From Globodera rostochiensis (Eukaryota; Nematoda; Chromadorea; Rhabditida; Heteroderidae): DNA of 64,000 nucleotides. A program made the translations under genes and the position numbers. Shown here piece by piece: positions 1-9,854 of the stretch. The stretch's first letter is position 1. Each line of letters opens with the position of its first letter. Under the pieces are notes generated by a model. The model saw only the letters and a program-made list of their open reading frames with translations, had not been told where the DNA came from and ran no database searches. The DNA is taken from positions 761,105 to 825,104 of the forward strand of contig JAEVLN010000022.1 of the NCBI GenBank assembly GCA_018350325.1. Reading direction: 5' to 3'.

Positions 1-1591
1 GTTCAGATCTCCGCGGTGGCCTCCAAAGTGCCCATTTCAGTGCAAACATTCCTCGACATTGGGTGAGTGAGTGAGCGTAGAAAGGCATTTTTCCCCTTAT
101 AAATTGACCCCAAATTGTTTTTTTGGTGTTTACAAAATTAATTCAGTTTTTCCATTCGTCGCTTTGGCAACACGTTTTTGTATCGTAAGCAGCGTCACTA
201 TGAGGCCAAATTTCGGAATTTGGTGGCCAAGCAGCGGGCGGAAAAGAATGCCCGCCAAGTGGAAGGAGCGCATTTATACGCCCGGTGAGTCGGGCGAGTG
301 CCAAATGCCAAAAAACTGAACCATCTGTAAATGTTTTTTGATTGTTTATTTGGCAGCTTTTGCTTCACAAATAATTGATGAAGACGTGGCGAGGGAACTG
401 ATGGGCGCATTACCGGCACGGTTAGGCCTTTGGGGGGGGGGGGGGGGGGGGAGGCAATTCCCCGTTTTTGCATTGTTCAATTCCCTTTAGTTTCCAATTG
501 GAGACGCCAACCTCTCTGTTTCGCCTTTCCGAACACGGTTTTTGATTTAAAATTTGTTTTTTAAGTAATTGAAAAAATGCTATTTTATGCCAATTTTTAG
601 GCACTTCTTTTGTGCAGTTCTGGACCAGGTCGGCTGGGCTGTCCAACTTGCCGCCACTTTTGTCAAATTCAGTCCCAATTTTTATAGACTTGAAGAAGCT
701 GAACAGTCAATTTTGATCATCCGATCGACGGACAATCATATTTTTGGCGCTTATCTCTCGTCGTCATGGACTGAACGGAAAGGTGAATTGTTTTTTTTTT
801 GTTTGTTTTTTTAATATATTTTTTTGTATTAATTAAGATATCCGGGAACGTGCAAAAACGCGTTATTTTGGCACCGGCGAATCATTTGTGAGAAAACAAA
901 TGATAATTATAACATGTGGGTAATTAAATTGTCAATTAATTGTTCAAAAGGTATGGCGACTGGACGAGGAGCTGAAGTTGCCCGTGTTTTACACCTGGTG
1001 AGTTTGGTTCATTTCTTCAACCCGTCGATGGGGCGGCGGCGTCCTGTTCCGTCCCGTCCGAGCAGTTCAATGCAACTTTTTGTTGTTTTGTTGAGGTGCG
1101 AGCAGACGTGCGACAACTTTTTCATGGCTGCCTCTGACAAATTCATGCTGGTGAGTCGGTCACCCGCCCGCCACACATTCATTCGTACCTTTATTATTAT
1201 ATTATTATTTTGTTTTTAAATCGTTACAATAATTAATCATTCACAAAAATTCATTCCATTAATCAATCACTTCAGATTGGCAGCGGAGGCGGCGATGCCA
1301 TTGCAATTCGAGACGAACTTGTGCAGGGATCCAGCAAGCCTTCCACAACATTCCAGTCGCCAGAACTTGTGCCGGGCGGTGAGTTGATTCGTCCAAAAGT
1401 TTCTGTTTTCTTTGTGGACAGAAAATGTTTTGTGACATGGTTTTTTTGTAATATTTCTGACAAAAAATTCGCATTTGGGGGGCTGTCAAAATTAATTCAA
1501 TCGTTTAAATCCTTCCGCCCCTTTTTTAGGCCATTTCCAAATTGACGAGCTCGAAGTGTTCGGCATTTCCAGCGACAATTATAGTAATTAG
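1..1591 (+). CDS. TBC1D24: TBC1D24/Skywalker-like TLDc-domain protein (3' part)
   Basis: The gene enters from the left edge, so its start and any TBC (Rab-GAP) domain lie outside. Exons read in order: about 1-62, 184-290 (basic, coiled-coil-like), 355-420, 608-780, 840-897, 951-1000, 1094-1149, 1276-1379 and 1531-1591. The exon near 608-780 encodes the start of a TLDc domain (SILIIRSTDNHIFGAY, then LSSSWTERK); the next gives RYFGTGESFV, and the last three give an NFFMAASDKFML stretch, a Gly-rich IGSGGGDAI strand and the terminal FQIDELEVFGI. This order, with SSW.ER and YFGTGE, matches TBC1D24 better than other TLDc proteins. TBC1D24 acts at synaptic and endosomal membranes with Rab/ARF6 partners (family knowledge). 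One intron carries a run of 20 G. An AATAAA lies near 1789. The ortholog call is inference; the TLDc call is firm. Confidence 0.72.
432..451. repeat. 20-base poly-G run inside an intron
   Basis: An uninterrupted run of 20 G on the sense strand of the TBC1D24-like gene, directly after a possible 5' splice site near 421. Similar but shorter runs occur at about 1605-1622 (C), 3630-3640 (C), 30713-30723 (G) and 30741-30753 (C). Such tracts can form G-quadruplexes and are also common sites of length error. Confidence 0.9.
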
Positions 1592-1859
1592 CGTGCCGCC
1601 GCCCCCCTCCCCCCCCCCCCCCAGTCACTCATTTCCCTCCCATTAAATTCTGCGATTTTTTTTTTTTGCTTTTTGTGTGCTTCAACAATCTCTTCTTCTA
1701 TTCACATTATTCGTCATTTACACTTTGTTTTTGTGTGAACATTTTTTCTTAAATTTTAGCTATTTACATACAATTTTGATGCTGCAAAAATAAAACAAAA
1801 TCATTTTAATAATTTACAATAGAATTAATTTAATTTAATTATTTCTGTTTCTGTCAAAT

Positions 1860-3063
1860 TCAACGGGAAATGTTTTTCGGTCTGCCGACTAGCAGCGCAT
1901 TTTCTTCACCCTTTGGCATTCGCTTCCGGCGCCGTCTCTCTGTCATTGAGTACGCCCCGCCCCCTCCACCGCCACCGCCCCTCTGGGCGTATCCGCCCCC
2001 TCCGGGCATGGGCACGCACTGTTGACAACAGTCCGACCCTGGGGGGCAGCACCCGAAATTGCCGCAATCCGAAGAGCAGAACGGCCCATTAGAGCTTCCG
2101 CCGTCGTTACCACCACCGCCGTTGCCGTTGCCATCGCCGCCGTTTTGGTCCCCGTCATTTCCGCCGCCGTTTTTGTTGCGACAAATGTCCTTGCCCGATA
2201 TTTCCTTGCCGGTCGGAATCAGTACTGGAAAGCGCAAATAAAGGGGAATTAAAGTTTTTTTTAAAAATATTTATCAGGAAATCATTTGTTGGCCACTAAT
2301 GACCCGTCCCATTTAAGCCTGGGGCTTCTTCATCCCGGACAACCGTATTTTGTAGTTTGTACCTTGACCGAGTGGGATGAATGTGGCTAAAGAAGGAAAA
2401 GCATGTATGCATTCACACTGGCTGGCTTTTCTTACCGCCGTTGCCTGCGGGGATGGCCAACCCTCCGTTCAGGCCAATGCCAAGACCCTGGAGGGCCTGC
2501 AGCTGTTGCAATGCCTGAAGCTGCTGGCCAAGGCCAAACTGAGTGCCGCCGAGGGCGCCGATTCCCGAAATCCCTGCAGGGATATTGGTTTTGCCATAGG
2601 CACATAAAGTGGGAGCGCGGGAGTTGAGTGCAAATTCAAATGGCAAGTACCGGTGAGTCCATTCAACGTCGAGAGGCCGGCCAAGCCCGCCGGGGACGGC
2701 GCTTGGGAGGCGAGCGACGTAACGCCGGGAAGACCAGCGAACGATGGGGCGGCAGGGGGCTGCCCCAGGAAAGAGGCCTTCAGGGGACGGGAAATAGGAA
2801 GTGGATGAGATTTTGTTCTAATTGTAGGAATGCTGGATTCCCGAAACTGCTCAAAAATCCCAATTTTCAAAGTCGGCATAACCACCAAATGTTTTGAGAT
2901 GTTCTACCGCTTGGTTCAGCGGCAACGACGCGTAGGCGGAGGCGCCGGGCTGCAGTTGGGAGGCCAGGTTGTAGTTGTTCGGGGCCATTTGGGTGTAAAC
3001 GGCGGCGGTGGTGGCCAACAGAAGAGTGGCACACAAAGCTGAACTGCTTGAGCCCCCCAGCAT
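1860..3063 (-). CDS. Secreted glycine-rich, cysteine-rich protein
   Basis: I do not recognise a named family. Read on the minus strand, the first exon (3063 to about 2868) begins with a short N-terminus and a hydrophobic segment (ALCATLLLATTAAVYT), a good signal peptide. A Pro/Ala/Ser-rich exon follows (about 2790-2650), then a Gln/Leu/Gly-rich exon (about 2580-2435), and a last exon (about 2213-1860) with long Gly/Asn/Asp tracts and a compact motif with seven Cys (CSSDCGNFGCCPPGSDCC). After it come a Gly run and a basic RRRRKR segment before the stop. All junctions have GT/AG. The composition suggests an extracellular matrix or gland-secreted protein. It converges on the TBC1D24-like gene with a 268-bp gap. 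Confidence 0.65.
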
Positions 3064-4037
3064 TTGTTGTGGGATGCTGATTTTTGCTGGTAATTACTCA
3101 ATTTTGCGCGAAAGTCGAAGATTAATGCGCTCTCCCACAAGAGTAATCGCGCATTTGTCTTCCTGCGCAAAGAAAATGCAAATAAAGCCACAAATTTGGG
3201 GGAGGGGGGGCTCATTCTCTCCGCTGCTGAAGTGATCAGTGAATGCAAAAGAAAGGGACTGTCCGGACAGTCTGTGGAGCTTCCCCTTTTCTGTGTGTTC
3301 ATTGTGTTCATCTCCAAAAATAGCCCATTTATGGAACAACAAAAAATTGACAAACACATTTTCCGATGGAATTTAGCAACAATTTTTTGAAGAATTGAAG
3401 TTAGAAACAGTCAATGTGTGATATGTTCGTTTTGTGTTAATCAGCAACGACAGAGACGACGAGGAGCCACCAGAACGAAAAACCAGCTAAAAACAAATGA
3501 AACAATCGGAATGGCAAGTTCATTTCCAAAATTGGTTCCGGTTCTGATGACAAAAAAGCAATAAAAAAGACAGATGTAAGCACACGAGTTTTGACAATGA
3601 TTAATTACAACAGAAGTTTAACGTAAGTGCCCCCCCCCCCGCCCCCTCCGTTCAAAATGTCAATGCACGGAATGCGTTCCGTTTCAGCAAATTGTACAGT
3701 TCCCATTCGGTTGTTGCCGATTGCTGTTCGGTGCAGGATAAGCGCCACGCGAAGACCTTAAGGGGTTTTTCAAAAAAATAATCCAACTCAAATGGCGTAG
3801 CCAGAGGCGAAATTCGAAAAATACAAAAAAAGATGTAAGGGAAAAATAGTCCAAACCTGGAATTTAGACCTAATTTTGACCACAACGTTTTTTTAGAAAA
3901 AATGTAAAGTTATTTAAAAAGCAATAAACCCATAAATGCACCTCTAAAAAGCAATACGCCCACACGTCTAACATTACGAGATGACTAATTTCGCATAAAA
4001 AATTGAGTAGAACATTTTTTGGATTAGTCAAAGTTTG
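3064..4037. other. Spacer upstream of the secreted protein gene
   Basis: No convincing gene. A C-rich run lies near 3630. The minus-strand reading frame at 3652-3885 has no recognisable domain. The stretch should hold the promoter of the minus-strand secreted-protein gene and the 3' UTR of the ZFAND2-like gene. Confidence 0.5.
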
Positions 4038-5204
4038 TCAAAAGTATTTAATTTTTTTTAACCTTTCGTATTCCTCCTGTTGTAATTGTGCAGCAAAAAT
4101 GGCGTCAAGCCGTTCAGTGCTTTTTGCCTTTAAAAAAAACCTTTTGCATTGAAAGACCGGAAAACATCGAATTAATTACCTTTTTGTTAGGTACGAACTT
4201 TCGCTCGGGCGTCCTAAAAATTGTGAAAATGCATGAATTAAATCCGTTTTTTTCCACAAACAATTTGGAGCAGTTGTGGTCAGGTTGATGGCGGTGACTG
4301 AGGCAGAAGTGAACCCCGCAGTCTCTGCACATCATCGGGACGAGCTGAAATGAGAAGACAACGTCAAATTGGAAGTAGAGAACGGATACCTAATCGAGAT
4401 TCTCGATTGTTTGATTTTTCAGTGATCTCGAACGAACGATCGTTTAATCGAGATTTTTCAGTGATCTCGAACGTTAAATAGGTGCTCAAAGTCCTTTCTT
4501 TAATTGGAAGTTCTGGTCCCGGTTTATCAAAAAGACGACTCCGGAGCCAAGTAAAGGCATATACGCAGGTTATTTTGGCTCCGGCCGAATGGCACCGACC
4601 TTTTTTCAAATTTTAGTTTTGAAGTTTTTTTAAATAAATAAATAAAAGTCAAAGATTGGGCTGCCCACCTCTCTCTTCAAACAGTTCGTCATCCCGCATT
4701 TTGGTGCAAATCGTTTTTTTCTTGCAAGGTCAGAACGACAGTCGCGCTCAATGTGCTCGTTGACCCGCAAATCTGGCATTTCCCCTCTTTTTATAGACAC
4801 CGGTTGTTGGCACAAAGGGCACAATGGGAATTGCATATTCTGTCAATTGTTTTACAATAATTTTTCCTGAAGAAATTACTGTTTTTCTTGCCTTTTTGTA
4901 TGCTTCAGTGCAGCTGTGGGCGTCGTACGTTCTGTGCTGTTTGCTTAAATTTAATTTTTAAAAATTCATACAAATCACAAAATTCGGAATAAATACCACA
5001 AAATGCGCGAACAAGCATCGCAAATGATGGGCAGATAATCTAAACGGTGAAGAGTGATTATGTTGAATTAATTTGGAGGTTAATTCAATTTATATTAATT
5101 GTCTAATTTAAATAATTAATTAATGAAAAATTTGGCATTTTCTCACCGAGTTGCCGGCATTCGGGAACGGTGCAATGTTTGCCCGCTTCTGGAAACTCAG
5201 CCAT
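4038..5204 (-). CDS. ZFAND2: AN1-type zinc finger protein, ZFAND2-like
   Basis: The minus-strand model starts at 5204 with MAEFPEAGKHC, the typical start of ZFAND2A/B. The second exon (about 5027-4990) gives DYLPIICDACSRIFC, the third gives HRTYDAHSCTEAYKK, and the fourth (about 4840-4665) gives FPLCPLCQQPVSIKRGEMPD followed by HIERDC. That is the first AN1 finger and the linker that ZFAND2 proteins conserve almost word for word. A further exon (4348 to about 4275) carries the second AN1 finger (MMCRDCGVHFCLSHRHQPDH). A last exon near 4110-4038 encodes a Gln/Glu-rich helix (FAAQLQQEEYERL) before the stop; its acceptor is uncertain. Family members bind the proteasome/p97 system and protect against arsenite or misfolded proteins. 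The intron at 4380-4620 carries a duplicated 'ATCGAGAT...TTTTTCAGTGATCTC' stretch. Confidence 0.82.
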
Positions 5205-5911
5205 TTTTGTTCCGATTGGCGTTGTTAGTTTTTATTGTATTAGCCAAAAGTTGAAAGCTAAGCCTAAACAGTTTCGTCGACTCGATGAGAGCAAAAATGA
5301 TGACTAAAAAAATATTTTTTGAGTCTGCGAGATGATAAATGCCCCACAAAAATCATCAAATATTTCATGTGAAAGCACAACAAAACGCCCCCAATTCAGA
5401 ATCACAAAAAAGAAGACAATTTGATCTCTGAAAATAACGCTGCATTTTGCTTTAAACCGGGAATAGGCTTTCTCATTACTTGGTAAGCATTTTTAGGATC
5501 AAAAAATCTCCAAAAACCGGGTTTATAAGCAAAAATAGGAAAAGGTCGAAAATTTTTCGGGCAAGGGAAAACTTTTCTTTGAAATGATCTTGACAAGAAA
5601 TTCGGTTTGCGCTTTTTATTCTGTTCTACAACATGCAGCGCCGGGGGGGGGCGGGGTGGGAATTGGAGGAATGCCCACCGGCTCCTCCAACAGCCAAATT
5701 CAACGACTCTGACGAAGAAGCTTCTCTTAACAAATCGACACGAATTTACCGGACCGTCAAATCCTAAATTTGTCTAAAATAAATGCACGCCTAGTAATCG
5801 CGATTATTGGACTTCTTTCCTTCGAGACCAAAACATTTAATATTCATGGTTTTAATTTACCAATCTATTGGCCCTGATTCGAATTGATTTTCTATTTTTT
5901 TATAACAAAAT
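5205..5911. other. Spacer between ZFAND2-like and WDR4
   Basis: AT-rich, with a short G-run near 5643. No gene or named repeat recognised. It should contain the ZFAND2-like promoter (right next to 5204) and the WDR4 3' end. Confidence 0.5.
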
Positions 5912-7763
5912 TTAAGAACAATGCGAATCGGACGATGCGTTTGTTCCGGTCTTTCTTCGTTTTTTCCTTTCTTCCTCCCGTCCCTCCTTCCTCCGTTGGT
6001 ACATCTCCAGGTTGCCAAATCCGACTGTCTTAAAAAGTTCTCCGAGCGGGAAAAGGTCGGTTCGATCGGCCAACTCCGTCAGCAGCAAAAGGGCGTCACC
6101 GCCCAAGGGCATCGACTCCATTTGAACCCTCACAACAACAGCTTCAACTTCAACGCCAAAGGCACAGTGGAACAAACCCTTTCTGAATAGGTAATTATGG
6201 AATTGAACAGAATCGAGTCGGTGAAACCTTCCAACAGCAAAAATGCGTTGGCATTGTTCATCGACGGCAAAATCGAACAGTTGGTCATCTGCGAAGAAGG
6301 TGCGCGACAATTCCACCGATGGCCCCCGGGGGTTGAAGACAAAATGGAAAATTTTTGAGGCTCCTTCAGACAATGCGATAATGCCGTTCTAAACGTGTTA
6401 AATTATCGACAATGTTTAGTCGATAGTGGCAAACTTCGTGAAAGGGGCGGACTTTCCGAATTGGCGAATCGCCCAATTTCGAACTCTCACAGAGACATTT
6501 GCCGAGTTTGAATTTCCAAACTCGCAGAATGCCATCGCCACCTCAAAAAATATAAATGCATCAAAATATAATAGCTTTACTTCCTTCCAAATTACCTCCG
6601 CTAATCGCAATTTGGTCATCCAAACAGCACACCGAATTGACAAACGACGAATGTCCAAGACAAAAGCACTCGATAATTTGTGTATTCGGATAGTGAGAAA
6701 CGCGCACTTTCTCGTCCCGATCGGCGGAGAGCAGAAATTTGGGCTTTCCCGGCGAAAGGCAATGGTCGAGAACCATGGAGAAATGGGACACCAACTCAAT
6801 GCCAGCGGAGGAGAAGTCGGAACCTGTGGGAGACTGGACACTATTCAAATGTGTCGATTTGGTTTTTTGTATTCCAATGATTAGTTATTGTCCAAAGATG
6901 TCGTCACATTGTTTATATCTACATAATATCATCAAATCTACACAATTGTTGACATGTCATAGTATTTTTCAATCAAATACCCTATTTAATCGGAAGTGTG
7001 AGATTGGGTAGGGGAAAGAAACTGAATTTGATTTCCAAATATGTCAATATTCTTGAACTTTTCCACAAATTTCTTTAAAAGGAAATTTTTTAAAAGAAAA
7101 GATTGATTTTTGCCATCATCGGTGAGGGGGCCTTTAAAAGAACTAAAATGTACAAAATCGCCTCCCTCGTAGCTAGGGGTCCTCCTGTCAACAATTAAGC
7201 CTACGACTAACCAGTTATTCGATATTCCATCACGGATCCAGACCGAGTACTGACCAAAAGTGCTTCACCGGAGGCAGAAAAGTGTATCTAAAAAATAATC
7301 ATTTAATTAATTTTTACTGAAATGAGCTAATTGAGAAGTAAATTGAATTGGGTGTACCGCTGTCGGTGTCTTTTGAATTGTTTGCCATTTTGCTTCGTCA
7401 CATGAGACAATTCCATTTCCGGCGGACTTTAACAATAATGACAAATCAAACAAAGCCAAGCGTTTTGCGGTTGTTGCCAACGCGAGCAATTTTTTATTTG
7501 CCGAAACATCTGAAGAGAGAATCTAAAACAAAAATAGAACAAAAAATAAAATTTATTTTATTTTAAATTACAGTCAGTTTAATTTCGGGTTGCTTCTTCT
7601 GCTTCTGAGTGCCTTCACTTCTCAAATCCGACACATCGATTCGTAAAGCTAATTCAGCCAAGGAATTGTTTATTGAACTTTTAAGCACAAAAACGCTTGA
7701 GTTCGCACAGAGAACTTCAAAGAATTGACCATCAACTTCGACAAGATGAATTGTGACGACCAT
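5912..7763 (-). CDS. WDR4: tRNA (guanine-N7) methyltransferase non-catalytic subunit WDR4
   Basis: A WD40 protein that pairs with METTL1 (Trm8/Trm82 complex) to place m7G46 in tRNA. The minus-strand first exon starts at 7763 (MVVTIHLVEVDG). An exon at about 7480-7340 gives LALATTAKRLALFDLSLLL, and one near 7285-7210 gives IHFSASGEALLVSTRSG. The diagnostic exon (6840 to about 6590) reads VSHFSMVLDHCLSPGKPKFL then SADRDEKVRVSHYP and ECFCLGHSSFV, which is the blade conserved from Trm82 to human WDR4. The next exon (about 6540-6430) gives GDGILRVWKFKLGKCL. The last exon (about 6300-5912) ends in a Lys/Arg/Glu-rich tail after LFKTVGFGNLEMYQRRKE, matching the charged C-terminus of WDR4. The upstream frame that extends the first exon past 7763 is not needed. 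Confidence 0.83.
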
Positions 7764-8915
7764 CCTATCATATATATAATTTGTAGAGTTAGGTCTAGAG
7801 GGAATTTTGAAAACCAGGTCCCGGATACATGAATTTTTCAAGCCCAATGAGTAAAATTTTTTAGAAATTTTGCTTAGAATTTGCAGTCAAAATTCAAAAT
7901 GTCTTTCAGTTAAAAATTTGGCGATCTGTCAGAAAATTTCAAATTGGGTCAAGTAAGACCCACTAAAAATTGCACTTTGTTGGTCGCTGATTCCATCTTT
8001 AGGGGGTGTATTTTTAACCCGGAAAGCCCGGGTACCCGGGTTTTCAGCTCAGTGAAATCCGGGCCGGGCCCGGGTCCAAAAATGCGGGTAGCCGATTAGC
8101 CCGGAATTCTACGTATCGTCGTTGTTTATTCGGCAATAAATTGTCTCCAATTATCGTGGTGGCATAACTCCGTTGTACGAAGATGATGGCCTTCCTGCTT
8201 TCCACGACAGGACAGCAACACGACTTTCTCACCGGGCACACCTCTAGTCCTGGACCCGAAGAAAGAAAACAGACCCTCCGGTGATACGCGCGCGGTCTTT
8301 CCGTTTCTGGCCAACCGCGGAGTCTACCGGGTGCATGTCAACTCGCCGATGGTTGACTCGCCAATTTGTTAAAAATCGATGAAAAATGTTTGATCAAAAC
8401 TTGAAAAATACCGAAAAACAGAAAGTGAAATAATTAAAAAATAGAAAAGCCAAAATAATCCCTCCGGCTCCTCCAGCAGCACAGAACGTCTCCGCTATTA
8501 ACCCAATTTATTTCCCCCTCTTTGTGAAGCTTCCGTTCACTATTATGTCACACCTTCACTATACAATCGAATAGCCTTCGCTTTTTCAACCTTTTAGCGA
8601 AAAAAAGTCACGGAAAAGTAATAATGCGCGAAGAGTTTAAAAATGATAGCATTTTCACCTTTCCCTCGCCGCCCATTCCCCCACAGGCACTTTTTGATTT
8701 TGTAAATTTACACAACCCAACCAAAATTCCTCCTACCCCCCCCTCCCCCCTCCTCCCGTCTTGCCGCAATTAAATCAAAATAATCCACGGGGAGTGAATG
8801 TCGTAAATTGTTTTGTTGTTATTTATTTTGGTGTTGACGGAGGGGGGGCCGCCGGTCGGCCAATATTCACTCTTTCAAATTCACCCGCCAGAAAGAAACA
8901 TTTGGGCTTATTTTG
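7764..8915. other. Spacer, divergent between WDR4 and a small secreted gene
   Basis: Contains a GC-rich palindromic patch at about 8018-8105 (repeated CCCGGG and GGGCCGGGCCCGGG), probably the end of a dispersed repeat. A 'TTTAGGGGGTGTATTTTT' piece near 8000 recurs near 51488 and 59820. C-rich runs occur near 8735. The short frames at 8044-8314 on the minus strand show no known domain. The promoters of both flanking genes must lie here. Confidence 0.5.
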
Positions 8916-9333
8916 ATGTTTATGATTGGGTCGATGGTTCGCCGTAGTTTTTGTGCCATTCAAATTCTCTTTCTTTTATTTACTGAAATGCCTTTGCTTG
9001 TACATTCTCGACAACAATTCAAAGGTAAGTGGACTTTGGGCATATTTATTGGTAAGGGCTCGAGACAGTTTTGCCCCCTCCGGCTTTTTGTTTTGGAGAA
9101 TTTCTGATGGGAAACCAATGGAAATGATCTCTCCGATTAGTTTGGATGATCTTTTAAATCATTTGGGACGACCAAAATTTCCACCAAATTTAAAAATCTA
9201 TTTTTAAAAGATTCACTAATTGGCCCTGCCAGACCGGTGTTTCGACGAACACCTTTTATACGACTACAAACTCCCGCAAAAGTTATTCACCCGCCGGGAA
9301 TTCGACCACCAAAAGGATTGGCCACGACACTGA
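8916..9333 (+). CDS. Small secreted peptide precursor (about 69 aa)
   Basis: Two exons join cleanly. Exon 1 (8916-9024) encodes an N-terminal hydrophobic segment (FCAIQILFLLFTEMPLLVHS) typical of a signal peptide and ends at GTAAGT. Exon 2 (9233-9333) starts after an AG and continues the frame, giving KDRCFDEHLLYDYKLPQKLF, then TRREFDHQKDWPRH and a stop. The joined coding length is 210 bases (69 residues plus stop). The mature part would be about 38 residues, with one Cys, several basic pairs (RR) and aromatic residues. A peptide hormone or a gland-secreted peptide are both possible. Without homologs it could also be a chance frame, although both the signal peptide and the splice signals are good. 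Confidence 0.5.
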
Positions 9334-9578
9334 ACCAGGCCAAACTTGTGGACTTTATGCATATTGCAAAAATGAAACTACAGAAAGTGCGTCTCTGATC
9401 AATGTTGAACATTCCGAATGTAATGTGAGGGATTTCAGCGATCACCGGCGGGGATGGGGGAACGGACAGATCATCTTAAACACTTTCATTTCTCGAACTC
9501 GAATTAATCAGATTTAATTTTCAATGCTTATGGTACAATAAATGGATTTGCATTTTCTGCATTGAATGATCAGGAGTA

Positions 9579-9720
9579 AGGTTGGCACCCCGACGTTCGG
9601 GGAGGAAAAAGTCGGGGTTGAAGGTCGGGGAATTACAAATTGTCGGAGTCGGGGACAATACTGTCCTGTATCAGGATCGGGGATTGATCCAAAATCGTCG
9701 GGGGTCGGGGTGCCAACCCT
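9579..9720. mobile_element. Short TIR element (hAT-like MITE), copy 1
   Basis: Begins AGGTTGGCACCCCGAC and ends GTCGGGGTGCCAACCCT, with (GT)CGGGG motifs inside. The 7-base word ATCAGGA occurs just outside each end (9569-9575 and 9722-9728), a probable 7-8 bp target duplication. A second copy lies at 13798-13867. Confidence 0.7.
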
Positions 9721-9854
9721 AATCAGGACTTCAATTCATTGTGCCTAAATTTCCGTTGCCAGGGGCAACATTGGTGCCATCCATAAAGAGATTTGGTTTG
9801 GAGGGAAAAATGCGAATGTCTTCCATTTTTGAGTAATTTGTGCCTCCCTTAAAA

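Noticed and set aside
3652..3885. 77-residue minus-strand frame between genes
   Set aside because: No domain, no splice partners; the sequence looks like a degraded repeat.
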